33,806 bases of DNA from Ophiosphaerella korrae (GCA_028456385.1 JALNQF010000407.1:1-33806); one strand, 5' to 3'. Numbered from the stretch's first letter, positions 1 through 10,789 are shown. The notes: generated by a model from the sequence alone, not told the origin. Numbers and translations: made by a program.

Positions 1-470
1 AGTAGTATTTTAAAGGAATTAGAAGTATAAAAGTAAAAATTTAAAAAGATATTAATTTATAAGCTCTAGAATAAAATTTTAGTAATATATTATATAAGCT
101 AACTAAAAAAATAAATTTTTTATTTTTTTTCTATAATTGTAAAAAATTACTTAGATAAGTAATCTATACTAAAAATTTAATTATAGAAACTTTACTAACT
201 AAATTAGGCTTAGTAGAAAAATTAAGCTTTTTTAAACGTTAATTAAAAAGTTATACTAAAAGAAAAATTAAGAAAAAAAAAACCTCTACTTTAACTATTA
301 TTATAACAATATAAATTATATAATATAAGAAATTTTTTATTAAAAAAGTAAACTTTACCCTTTTCTCTACAAATTTTAAATTTTAAAATTTTTATAACTA
401 TTATAGTTTTAAAGATATAATAGTTTAAAAATAGTTAAAAAAAAATTACTCTTTATTTTTTACACCCCTC
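1..470. other. Unclassified AT-rich sequence
   Basis: No gene is recognisable on either strand. The texture differs from the rest of the window: long A and T homopolymer runs (for example around 110-130 and 270-283) instead of the TA-alternating texture of the RIP-mutated retroelements. It ends near 470, where homology to a Ty3 integrase begins abruptly on the minus strand. It may be an eroded different repeat or the sequence into which element G was joined. No terminal repeat or poly(A) tail typical of a LINE can be assigned with confidence. Confidence 0.4.
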
Positions 471-2899
471 TATATACTATAGTAGCTAGCTATATATAAG
501 TTATAATACTAGAGTAGAATTTCTTACTTAATAGTAGGTTCTTTTAGAACGTATACTCTACCTTTATATCTTAAGTCTTTCTTATTATCTAAGTACTATA
601 CTTATACTCTACTACTATATTAAGTACTTTTAACTTTTATTAAACTCTTTACTTATACTTATATAAAGGCGTTCCTTTACTATAGTTTATATAAAGTTAT
701 TAGAAAGGCTTTAGACTTTACTAATATAGGTTTACTACTAACTAACTCTCTAGCTATTAAGTATAGTACGTATAGTATATATTCTATAGTACTAGTAGTA
801 GAAGTCCTTTTAGTACTATAGTTTCTAGTACTATATATCTTATATATACTTTCTAAGCTTAGCTTAGTTATAGATTCTTTTACTTTACTAGTTATTTCTA
901 CTTTAGCTACTAAGCTTACTAGTTATAATTTCTCTTAAAGAGTAAGTAATAAGCGTACTAGTAATAAGTTCTTTTACTTATAGTTATATCTCCTTAAGAG
1001 GCTATCTATAGAATTTAGCCTACTAGCTTAGTATTTTACTTTAAAATTAAAAGCTCCTAAATATATAGCTTAGTATACTTAGTATAAGTTTAGCTTATAT
1101 ATAGTACGTATTAAGCGTAAGTTATTATAATTAGTAAGTACTTAAATTATATACTATATACTTTTAAAGTAGTATCTTTACTATTTAAAACTATAAATAA
1201 TAGTAAGAAGTTTAGTATTATATATTTTATAGTTTAATTCTACTTCTTATAGTTTTCTAGAGGTAAAAGTAACTAGATACTATTTCTTATCTAGGTAGAG
1301 CTAGGATAAAATCCTAGAGATTATAAAAGTTAACGTATCTATCTCTAAGTAAATAAGTAGTACTAGGTTATAGTAGTATAAAATAAGTATACTTATAAAG
1401 TATACTTTAAGTTATTTAAAAGCTTTTTATACTATACTAAGCTAATAAAATTCTTACTTTCTTTTTAATAAGTTTATAAAAATAACTATTTTATAAGTAT
1501 ACTTTTTAATAAATCTTTAGTAGAAGTTTATAAAACCTAGAAATAACTATAGTTTCTTAATACTTATAGGCTCTAGCTATTACGTAATAGTCTTAATACG
1601 CTTAGGTTTAGCGCGTATACTACGCCTTATAATAATAAAGCCTATAAAATATACTTTATTAGATATAAAAGTATATTTCTTTAGGTTTATAAAGAGTTCT
1701 ACTTTTCTTAGTACTACTAGTATAAAGTAGATAGCGTACTAGTATAGTATAACGTTATTACTATAAGTATATATAAGTATATTATTAAGGTACACTATAT
1801 AGATATAATCTAGGAGTCTACTAAGTACCTTATTAATATACGCTTAAAAACTAGTAAAGGCGTTAGTTAGCTTAAAAAGTATTACTAGGTATTTAAAATA
1901 CTTATAGTAAGTATAGAAAGTAGTTTTCTACTTATCTCCTAATTTAATTCTAATCCTATAGTAGGTATCCTTAAGATCTAAGGTAGTATAGTATTATACG
2001 CCTAATAAGTAGTCTAGCGTCTCTCTAATTAGTAGGAGTAAGTACTAATCTTTTACTATAACTAAGTTTAGGCTATAGTAGTTAATATAGAGGCGTAAGG
2101 CTCTATCTTTCTTTAGAATAAAAAGGATAAGTACTCTTACTAAACTATTACTATAATATATCTAGCCTTTATAAAGCGTATCTTCTATATATACGTAGAG
2201 TACTTTAAGCTTATATATAAAGAGATTATAGAGTAGCCTATAAAGAAGTTCCTTTCTCTCTATTAATAGGATTACCTAATTAGAGTTCTTTAGGTAAAGT
2301 AGTATCTATATAGTAACGTTATTAAATATATTATAGTATTCTAATAAAGTATCTAGAATACGTAACTCTTATACTATAAGTATAGCGTAGATATATATAT
2401 TATATTTTAAGTTAATTATATTAGTCTTAAGTACTCTTAGTAAGAATAGTTTTACTTACGTTTCTCTTAAGTCCTTTATAAATTCTTTAGTTATATATAA
2501 CTATACTTAAGTAATAGAAGTATATTTCTAATACTATATTTACAACCTATAGTTAAGTTATATTTCTTTTTATTTAAGAAAAAGATTTCTAAGAAAAAGT
2601 ACTACTTTTTCTTTATCTACTCTATATACTATAATCTTAGACTTATATATTACTTTATTATTATTAGTAAGGTGTACCTAAAGCTTATAAGTAGTATAAG
2701 TATTCTACTTTTACGCTCCTATTTAGCTTAGTCTAGAGAGCTTAGTGTTTTAGATTAGTTTTAGTCTTATTTCTACTATAGTCTACTAACTAATAAGGCT
2801 AATATCTACTTAAAGGTCTAGAATAACCTAAAGCTTTATTTCTAGCTCTAAGCCTAAAGCTGCGCTATATATACGCTATATACCTAGTAAGATATTAAT
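470..2899 (-). pseudogene. pol of element G: RT, RNase H, partial integrase
   Basis: Minus-strand pol remnant. The RT fingers are near 2085-2140, with a frame giving F-I-L-K-K-D-R-A-L-R-L. The first catalytic block, L-D-L-K-D-T-Y-Y-R-I-R-I, lies at 1946-1981. It corresponds to the Ty3/gypsy LDLKDAYHRIRI block and keeps the first Asp. The second block at about 1774-1795 reads Y-L-N-N, so both Asp of YLDD are now Asn. The end of RNase H and its connection (Y-L-G-A-F-N-F, then a Leu-Asn-Ser-Ile-Asp pattern) lies at about 960-1080. The integrase start at 475-640 has G-R-V-Y-V-L-K-E-P and the zinc-binding stretch ending near G-H-Y-like residues. The frame then stops matching at about 470. A protease must lie between 2300 and 2900, but I could not pick out its active site. 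Confidence 0.75.
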
Positions 2900-3981
2900 T
2901 AATCTACGCCTTACTATCCTAGAGCTAATAATAAAGCTAGGCCTTTTCTTGTTTAGTTTATATAGACTAGAATATAGTTAGAGTTACTACTATAGTACTT
3001 ACTAGTATAGTATCTCTTTTTATAGTACTTAAAGTATTTAATAGTAAACTTATCTACTAACTTATTTTAGGAGTTCTTTATATCCTCTTTTATTTAGGCT
3101 TTTTTTAAGTTTTTTTTACTTATACTATTTATATAAAGCTCTTATAATTTTATTATATTACGTAAGTTATACTTAAGTATTAAGCTTAAGGTAATAAGGT
3201 TTTCTTTTATTACTAAGACCTAATAATAGTTAGTAATTACTTTTTATAGTTTAGGCTATAGTTTTAAAAAGAAGTACTAAATCCTTTATATCTTTATATA
3301 CTAAAGAAGCTAGTCTTTAAGAATATCTAGATATCTAGTAAAAGATCTTACACTTTATTTCTTATATTAAGTAGCTATAGTATACGCTATTACTACCTCT
3401 AGGCTATAGTTAATAGGGTTAGAGAGTAGGTTTAGTAAGTACTTTTTAAAGTACTCCTAAGTAAAAAGTTTATCTATATTTAGATTATACTTAATATACG
3501 TATACTATTATTTATATAAAACTCTCTTAAAGTATTATATAGCCTAAAAGACTTTATTTTTTTTTACTTTAAAGTTTTAAAGTATAAAGTAAAATACTAT
3601 TTTATATAAGTAATAGTACTCTTAGTATATTTTTAGAGATTTACTTTTATATACTATAAGCTCTATAGAGTAAAGTATACGCTTTATATACGTATTATTA
3701 ACTAAGGAGTTTATATTATACTTTTAAAAGGTAATAATAGTAACTTTAGAGTTATTCTTAGAAGTTATAGTATAAAAAGTAGTTTGTTCTTATTCTAGAT
3801 ATATAATCTTATCTTCTAAGGCGTTAAGTATACGTAGTTAAGCTAATTTATTACGTCTAGTAGTTACTTTATAAATATATTCTTTAATTGTTACTAGCGT
3901 ACTTAGTATATAACTTAGCTACGTACTACTTATACTCTATATAGGGTTTTGTTTAACTATTAACTATATATTTTTTTCTAT
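2900..3981 (-). pseudogene. gag of element G (RIP-inactivated)
   Basis: Gag forms the virus-like particle. Reading the minus strand from an ATA at 3981-3979 (ATG in a pre-RIP state is an inference), one frame stays coherent for hundreds of bases if TAA/TAG are taken as former Gln/Trp codons. It passes through a segment typical of gypsy capsids at about 3370-3700, with motif order Y-K-x-K-S, then E-Y, then a Trp position now TAG, then N-P-I-N-x-S-L-E. A single CCHC knuckle lies at 2998-3040. Its spacing is kept exactly (x2, x4, x4), but all four zinc ligands now read Tyr, as expected from TGC/TGT to TAC/TAT and CAC/CAT to TAC/TAT. Inactive as it stands. The exact C-terminal end is not determined. 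Confidence 0.75.
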
Positions 3982-4321
3982 TATTATAGCCTTTTATAAG
4001 GAGCGTATTATTATTATCTTTAGACTATTAGTAAAGAAGTATTATTATATTAAAAGGTAGCTAGAAGATAATAGTACTTACTATAAGCTATAAGAGATAG
4101 TAAAGAGATAATAGATAGTATTTAATAGTACTACTAGTATCTAAAGGAAAATAATACTTACTTTACTCTCTTTATAAGTATTAAGCCTTTTATATACCTA
4201 TATAGTATACTAGCTCTACTTTAGATTATAACTATATAATATTATAATCTTTAGTATATTAGCTTTACCTTTAACTTATACTAGAGTTTATAAGAGTCTC
4301 GAGTATCTAATAAACTCTTGT
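3982..4321. other. Gene-free stretch between G and A; possible G leader/LTR
   Basis: No coding signal was recognised. It lies upstream of the G gag start, so it should be the 5' leader and possibly part of the 5' LTR of G, but there is no second copy to confirm this. It contains an 8-bp inverted repeat at 4284-4291 and 4310-4317 (gagtttat / ataaactc) with an 18-nt spacer. The homology of element A starts at about 4322, so this stretch contains the breakpoint between two unrelated minus-strand elements. Confidence 0.35.
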
Positions 4322-4690
4322 TATACTAAAGTTATTAGCTTAGTTTCTTTATTAATATTAAGTTCTTTATTCTCTATCTCTATACCTACTAAGTCTACTC
4401 TTTATTATCTTTAATTAGTAGATTGTATATTACACTATAGTATTATAATATTTCTATATTCTTATTATAAGTCTTTAAACTCTTTATTAGTTTATCTTTC
4501 TTTAAAGTATAGTAAAGCTTATAAAGTATATATTTATACTAACGCCTATTTATATTATAACTTATCTAGTATATCTCTTATAGAGTATAAGTTAAGAATA
4601 CTTATTTATATATCTATACTTATATATAATAAAGAGAGCTATTAACTATACTTAAGAAAAACTATTATTATAGATTATAGAAGCTAAAAA
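4322..4690 (+). pseudogene. Antisense ORF X of element A
   Basis: Opposite in orientation to gag-pol. One plus-strand frame is almost free of stops: it reads K-V-I-S-L-V-S-L-L at the left and ends around K-E-S-Y-x-L-Y-L-R near 4655, with only a few TAA/TAG. The same frame is preserved in B, C, E and F with the shared pattern K-A-Y-K-V-Y-I-Y. No known family was recognised. The product would be rich in Ser, Leu, Ile and Tyr, but Tyr is probably inflated by RIP. Confidence 0.5.
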
Positions 4691-5018
4691 AGAGTATAAG
4701 AAGCTCTATAAAGTCTCTTGTTATACACTAAAAGAATATTAGTCTTAACTTCTTAATAATTAGATATAACTATCTAATAATTAAGCTTATTTATCTTATC
4801 TTTATAAGATAAAAGCCTTAAACAATAAGAAGTCTATTAAATAGTCTACTCTTCTAGAGTCTAAGCTAGATTTTAAGGATATAGTAGGAGCTACTCTAGC
4901 TCCTACTATATTAGGCGTATCTAACGCCTCTCTATCTACTACTAATAGCGTAGTTCCTCTTAGTTTACTACTAGGTGTTCTAGAAGGTTTTAATTTTAGA
5001 ACTCCTCTAGTTTCTTAA
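4638..5018 (+). pseudogene. Antisense ORF Y of element A
   Basis: Follows ORF X in the +1 frame. It contains E-K-L-L-L, then I-I-E-A-K-K-E-Y, then Y-K-I-K-A-L-N-N-K-K, L-E-S-K-L-D-F and A-T-L-A-P-T-I-L-G-V. Its first TAA that is not obviously a former Gln is at 5016-5018, inside the region complementary to the chromodomain. The Lys/Glu/Leu-rich first half looks helical and possibly coiled-coil. It is conserved in B, C, E and F, including the Y-K-I-K-A block. Function unknown. Confidence 0.55.
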
Positions 5019-8000
5019 AGTAATTAAGGATATCTTCTAGTTCCTATATATTTTCCTATAGTTCCCCTCTTTTATTAGTACTTATCTATTCTACTAAGTA
5101 GTAGTTTCTTTTATTTTAGAACTAGTATACTAAGATTTTCTTAACTTCTTATTCTTCTTATTCTTTATATATATCTACTTTATATACTAGTAGTTTTATA
5201 TTTTATAGTACTATCTCTAGTAGTACTATATAGAAAGTTAAGTATATCTTTATCTTACTTAGTAGTCTTAGTTTATATATAACTAGTATAACTTTCTTCT
5301 TAATTTTATATAGTTTTATCTTAACGTAATCTAGTTTTAAGCTTAATTATTTACTCTTAATATTTCTTCTTAGTAACTATACTTTTTCTCTCTCTTTAAA
5401 TTAGAGTCTCTTTATTTATTTTTTATTATAGTATTTTACTATTTAATTATATAAGAATTTTACATCTTATCTTAATTAATTATATATATCCTTAAGTCTA
5501 TTAGTAAAGTTCTCTCTTTTTAGAAACTAAGATACTTTATATCTTAGTATTTAGTATACGTTAGAGTTAAATCTATAGTTTATAAAGAAGAGTAATACTC
5601 TTATTACTATATTCTTTACGCTATTATATACTAATTATACTAGAAGTAGTAGTTGTACCTAATTATTTTAGTTATAATTAAGGTAGTATCTTAAATATTA
5701 GTCTACTATTTAGTTTATATATTCTAATTATTTATCTATCTATAGATAATATACTATTAATATTATTTACTTTATTACTAATTATACTATTATTATTCCC
5801 TATAGTTTTAATATAAATCTTATATCACTATCTATAATAATCTTGTCTAGAATACTATATTAGCTAATTATAGTCTCTAGGACCTAGTATATAGTAACCT
5901 CTATCTTACTTTTCTCTTTATATAGTCTAAAGTATAAGTACTTTATAAGCTTATTTACTATTATTAGGATTCTATTATACTTAACTCCTAATAGTAAGTC
6001 TTTTAACTTAGGTAGCTTTATAATAAAGTTTATTATAATTACTCTCTAAAGTTATTCTAGTACTTTAACTAGGTATAGTATTCTATATAGTACGTATCTA
6101 CTATACTTATTTCTATAATATTCTATATAGTCTTATAGTACTTTAGTTACTAGTTATTTTACTTTTAAGATATAATAATCTTATAGTAATCTATTTAATA
6201 TTTTGTTAATACTTTAGTATCTATATACTAGTAATTTATAGAATTATTGTATAAATTCTCTTTATATTTTATTTAGAATATATATTCTTCTATATACTTT
6301 ATAAGTCTTTCTTAGATCTTAAGCTTTATTATTTCTTTAGAACCTTTTTCTATCTTCTTTTAAATCTATTTATTTAGCTTACTACTTATTCTTTTAAGTA
6401 TAGTAGCTATTTTTAGTATATTTAGGACTAAGTATCTTTTTTTATATTTAACTAGAACTATACTAGTAGTATTTACTTCTTTTTATAAGTCTAGTCTTTT
6501 ACTAAGAGTATTTATAAATTAGTTATCTTTCTCTTTTATATATATAACTTTAAAGTTAAATATTAATAAGTATTCTTACTATCTTATATAGTATTATAAT
6601 AAGTCTTTATTTAGTATAAATCTTATAAGATTCTTATAGTCTATATAGACTTTTATTTAGTATTTTACTCTTTATAAGTATACTCTCTATTACTTAAATA
6701 CTTTATAGATTACTAGTATTTCTTTATTATAGATTAAGCAGTTAAGCTCTACTAGTTTTATTTTCTTAGAGAAGTATTTAACTAAGTATTCTTACTTTAT
6801 ATTTTAGTTTTCTTATATTAGTACTATTTTATAGACTAAATTTAATACGTTTGTTTTTACTATTACTAGTAGATCTAGGTTATATATTCTAATAAATAGG
6901 TTTTCTATAAACCTTTATTTTATATAATTAAATACTTTATTATATTCTTAAGTCTATTTAAATAGTATATACTTCTTTATAAGTTTTATTAATAGTTTTA
7001 TTATTTTAGACTATTTTATTATTAGTTTCTTATAAAAGTTTACTAGTTTATAAAATTATTATACTTCTTATAAGTTCTTAGGTATTAGCTATTCTTAGAT
7101 TATTTTAATCTTTCTTAAGTTAATCTTAATTTTTCCTAGTTTAATAATAAATCTTAGGAAATCTATTTACTTTATATAAAATTTATATTTTCTTATCTTA
7201 AAAAATAATTTAATTTCTACTAATCTTTCTAGTACTTTATATATATATTATATATATTCTTTCTCTAATTCTAAAAATATAAAGATATTTTCTAGATATA
7301 TAAATATAAATATATTTAAGTACTTTCTTAGTACTATATTAATTCTTTCTTAAAATACTACTAGTATATTTATTAATCTAAAAAGTATAACTATATATTT
7401 AAATAGTCTATATTACGTTTAAAACGTTATTTTCTATTTATTACCTTTTTTAATTCTAATCTAATAGTAAGTATTCTAGATATCTAATTTTATAAAGATT
7501 TATACTTTATATAGCTTATTTTATATCTTATCTATATATAGTAGAGAATATTAGTTTTTATCTATAATTATATTTATTTTTCTAAAGTCTATATATAGTT
7601 ATTTATTTATTTATTTTTTTATCTATAAAGATAAGTTTATATACTACTAAAGATTAATATTCTTATATATTTTTTTTTAGCGCGTTCTATATAAATTTTT
7701 ACTTAATCTTAGATTCTTTATTAGTTTTCTAGTATACTAGACTCTATCTTACGTCCTTTCTTTCTTCTAGGTTTATTACTAAGTCCTATAGTTAGCGTTC
7801 TAGAATTTAGTCTTTAGGTTCTATAAGTTATTTTTCTTATTTCTTATATTCTTCTAGGAATTTTCTTTTATATATACTTATATTAGCTTTTAAAATTTCT
7901 TTAGTAGAGTAGCTAATTCTTTCTATTCTCTAATTAAATATTAGGTTAGTTATCTATAACTATAGTATTCCTAGTATAATTTCTTATTTATTATTAATTA

Positions 8001-9850
8001 TTATTATATCTATAACTATATTTTTAATTTTTAGTCTTTCTAACTTTAATATAGAAGGTATAGTCTTAAACTTAATAAGTTATTAAGAGTATTTCTTTAT
8101 TATATATTATATTCCTTATTTTTCTATAAACTTCTTAAATATAAAGTTCTTTATAGCTTTACTATTAATTATTACTTATACTTTTTTTCTTTAGAAAGTA
8201 CCTTGTTTTATAATATATAGGCCTCCTTTACCTTCTAGCTATTTTTACTTCGGTAGTTTTAAAAATTCTCTATTTTTTTAAAGCTATTACTTTATTTTAA
8301 GTTTATAGTTCTTATATTTTAGATATTTATTATACGTATATTTATACTATAGTCTTTCTAAGACGTATTTCTTTAATAGCTTTATTCTTAGCTTAATTAC
8401 TATATATATTTCTTTAGATATTATTTCCTATCTTATAATATCTTTTACTTAGATTACTTTTATATAATTATAGCTTTTACTTCTTACTCGCTACGTATAG
8501 TTTCTTATTTTAGGCTCTTTATATAGTATATAGTCTATACTTAAGTATAATATCTATAATATTTTAAAATATACTAGATATCTTAGGTCTATCTTTTTAT
8601 TATCTCTTTCTTAGTATCTATCTTTACTAAGTTCTTTTCTTATTAAGATATAGTATACTACTAGTACTTATAGTATATAAGCTTTATTAATCTATTACGT
8701 TTTTTTATAAGATATTACTACTCTCTTTATATAAGTATTTTTCTTACTATAACTATATATTAATCTATTTATTATTAGAATATTATAAACTTTATTACTT
8801 TAGAATTATATTCTTTCTAGTCTTTATACACTTCCTTTATACTTATAACTAGTAAGTATTTCTAAATAAACTCTTATTATTTATTTTATTCCTTTAAATC
8901 TATTATTATATAGCTATTATAGCTATATACTTTTAACTAGGTATACTCTATATCTTTTATATTAATTTATTTCTTATTTCTTTATAGTTTTTTAGAGGAG
9001 ACTATAGTAGTCTCTTTATCTAGTACTATTTTTTTAGCCTAGATTAATAGAATCTAAGGCTCTTCTCTTTCTAAATCTTTTATTAGTAGGTCTATTACGT
9101 ATACTACTTCTTTTAACTATACTTTTATTTTTTCTTTTATTACTACTACTTTATTCTTTTATAAGAACTATCTTACTTTTTACTTACTAGAAAGATATAA
9201 ATAGTAGTTATTATTATAATAAAAAGTCTAGTTAAGTATTATATATTATATTTTTTTACTCCTAGCTACTTTTTCTTAAGTCTTAGCCTATACTCTTAGT
9301 ACTTCCTTCTTACTTTTAGTTATTTTTAACTAAGCTTCTTTATTTTTCTTAAGATTCTTACTTTTATAATCTTTTATAAAGTATCTAAGTTTCTTATATT
9401 TATAATATACTATATCTTTTCTCTATTTTAACTAATAATCTCTTAAGTAGTAGCCTTTCTTACTATAGCTAAAGTATATAAAGTCTTTACTTTTCTTCTT
9501 TTTTTTATCTTTATTAGTATTAAGGATTATAAAGTCTCTAGTATCTTAGTTTCTAAGTTATCTTCTATACTTATCTCTAGTTATTAAGTAATTTATTCTA
9601 TCTAGTTCTATCCTTCTATAATAGCTTTAATCTATACTTTATTCTATTTTATATAATCTTAGAGTTCTTTATCCTATATTTCTAGAGTATTAATTACTAA
9701 CTTTATATCTTTTTTCTTTAAGATTAAGTTATTTAGGTAATCTTTAATTACTTGCTATATAGTATTATCTAACTTATAACTACTTAGGAGTACTTTAGCT
9801 CTCTTTCTAGTTAAACTTTTTACTATCTTATTTAGCTTAGACTATATACT
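5000..9850 (-). pseudogene. gag-pol of element A (RIP-inactivated, gag deletion)
   Basis: Minus-strand polyprotein remnant that aligns throughout with B and E. In coding order: Gag N-terminus (about 9850-9580), then a junction at 9566-9574. There, sequence equivalent to B 12061-12069 is joined to sequence equivalent to B 12623-12631, which removes most of the capsid region. Next come two CCHC knuckles with Cys turned to Tyr (second one about 9368-9409), protease (about 8000-8130), RT (about 7640-6930), RNase H (about 6900-6500), integrase (about 6450-5590) and chromodomain-like tail (about 5180-5000). Many TAA/TAG codons interrupt every frame. The domain limits inside pol are estimated by alignment with B and E. 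Confidence 0.8.
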
Positions 9851-9889
9851 ACTTACGCTTTACTTCTCTTAATAACTAAATTAGTAAAG

Positions 9890-10334
9890 TATAATAGAGT
9901 CTCCTATTATTAACTATAAGTAACCTTTAGTAGTTAGTAGATTAAGAGTTAATAGTAAAAGTTTATATTGTAATTAGTAATAACTATAAATAATAGTTAA
10001 TTTGTATATATAATATTAAGTATTAGCGTTCTAAGTTAGAGATTAAATTACTAATACTATCCTAATAATACGCGTTAATACTAACTATATATTCTTACTA
10101 ATCTATTTATATAATATTATAGATAACTCTAATCTATTATACGTATTTATAGATTACTCTAATCTATTATATATATTTATAGATTACTCTATATCTTATA
10201 TATCTAGGTTATAGTAGGTTTCCTAATTAAGCTTATTATCTTATAGGTTAGTACCTTACTCTTCTTATATTATATTAGCGTCTAAGTTAAGGCTAATTAG
10301 CTCTATCTTGATTTCTTTTATTACGCCTATAATA
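9890..10334 (-). repeat. 5' LTR of element A (445 bp)
   Basis: In element orientation it runs from TATTATAGGCGTAATA to CTCTATTATA. The ends match the LTR ends of B and C. The TA...TA termini are consistent with the usual TG...CA after RIP (inference). The core carries three ~30-31-bp palindromic tandem units at about 10099-10188, absent from B. The outer flank at 9856-9889 (element interior) is the conserved post-LTR block that should hold the primer-binding site. Confidence 0.88.
10099..10188. repeat. ~31-bp palindromic tandem repeat, 3 units, in LTR of A
   Basis: The units start at 10099, 10130 and 10160 with taatctat and end with atagatta/atagataa, so each is an imperfect palindrome. The same unit occurs four times in the LTR of C. 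It lies in the middle of the LTR, where U3/R elements would be expected. Confidence 0.8.
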
Positions 10335-10454
10335 TAAAAGAACGTATATTCTAAATAATATATAAAGAGAGTTTATATAATAATTTTATAAACTACTAGT
10401 ATATAGATACTAAAGTATTAATAAAATACTAGATAGACTACTATAAGACTACTA

Positions 10455-10789
10455 TTATAAGGGAGTTATCCCTTATATCTCTTATTTTCGTACTAATATT
10501 AGTAAGTTTATAACTTACTAATATTACAAACTTACTAACATTATAAACTTACTAATATTATAAACTTACTAATATCGCAAACTTACTAATATTGCGAACT
10601 TACTAACATGTTAGTAAGTTTATAACTTACTAATATTCAACTACCTTTCTACTTTTAGTTAGCGCTTAGTAAGCTACTAGGTATATATACTTAGTACTTA
10701 CTTAGATAGCTTTATTTACTATTTACTCTTTTTAGTTAATTGTTAAAACTACTTTATTAAGTTATCTTGCGTAAAGTCTACCTTATAAC
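10455..10789. mobile_element. 335-bp MITE-like insertion in element D
   Basis: Comparison with the unbroken copy in B (16060-16075) shows 335 extra bases. They are flanked by TA on both sides (10453-10454 and 10790-10791), consistent with TA target duplication. The ends carry an 8-bp inverted repeat, TTATAAGG (10455-10462) and CCTTATAA (10781-10788). No coding sequence. Unlike its surroundings it retains CpA and TpG dinucleotides (for example attacaaa, acatg, attgcg, cttgcg), so it appears little affected by RIP, as expected for a short sequence. The interior holds a 17-bp tandem array and hairpins. The superfamily cannot be assigned from the ends alone; Tc1/mariner-like is one possibility. 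Confidence 0.7.
10495..10637. repeat. 17-bp tandem repeat array with flanking palindromes
   Basis: Six copies of a 17-bp unit (AACTTACTAATATTAYA) start at exact 17-bp spacing: 10512, 10529, 10546, 10563, 10580 and 10597. The array is bracketed by inverted copies. A 14-bp perfect stem with a 3-nt loop spans 10495-10525. A perfect 24-bp palindrome spans 10597-10620. A 10-bp stem with a 3-nt loop spans 10611-10633. Differences between units are mostly C/T and G/A. Confidence 0.92.

Larger units (their letters stand above)
470..4321 (-). mobile_element. Element G: truncated Ty3/gypsy retrotransposon
   Basis: A minus-strand LTR-retrotransposon remnant. Read from right to left it holds a Gag region, a zinc knuckle, reverse transcriptase, RNase H and the start of integrase, which is Ty3/gypsy order. 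It is not alignable by eye with elements A-F, so it is a separate lineage. It is cut at about 470 inside the integrase zinc-binding region, so the catalytic core, the rest of integrase and the 3' LTR are missing. No LTR could be identified; the 340 bp right of the gag start (3982-4321) may contain leader or part of a 5' LTR. All reading frames are interrupted by TAA/TAG from RIP. Confidence 0.8.
4322..10334 (-). mobile_element. Element A: Ty3/gypsy (chromovirus-type), 3' LTR lost
   Basis: A minus-strand LTR retrotransposon of the same family as B, C and D. Its 5' LTR is the right-hand one (9890-10334). The interior runs leftwards through gag (with an internal deletion near 9566-9574), protease, RT, RNase H, integrase, chromodomain and the antisense ORF region. 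It stops at about 4322, short of the polypurine tract and 3' LTR seen in C (20168 and left) and F. To the right it abuts element D at 10335, with D sequence matching B position ~15956 onward. It therefore most likely inserted into D, and the left part of D and the end of A were later lost. Confidence 0.85.

Noticed and set aside
2580..2900. Short open frames within G taken as possible small genes
   Set aside because: They lie within or antisense to the gag-pol remnant, have no conserved counterpart, and short open frames arise easily when stops are redistributed by RIP.
480..3981. Element G as a Tad1-like LINE or a Ty1/copia element
   Set aside because: The RT block L-D-L-K-D-x-Y-x-R-I-R-I, RT before RNase H and then integrase, and the RNase H end pattern are Ty3/gypsy features.
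10335..10454. A target duplication for element A at the A/D junction
   Set aside because: The left end of A is missing, so no partner copy exists to define it.
10512..10613. Regular 17-bp repeats resembling a small CRISPR array
   Set aside because: There are no spacers: the units are contiguous and include inverted copies, inside a TA-flanked insert in a fungal-type repeat block.
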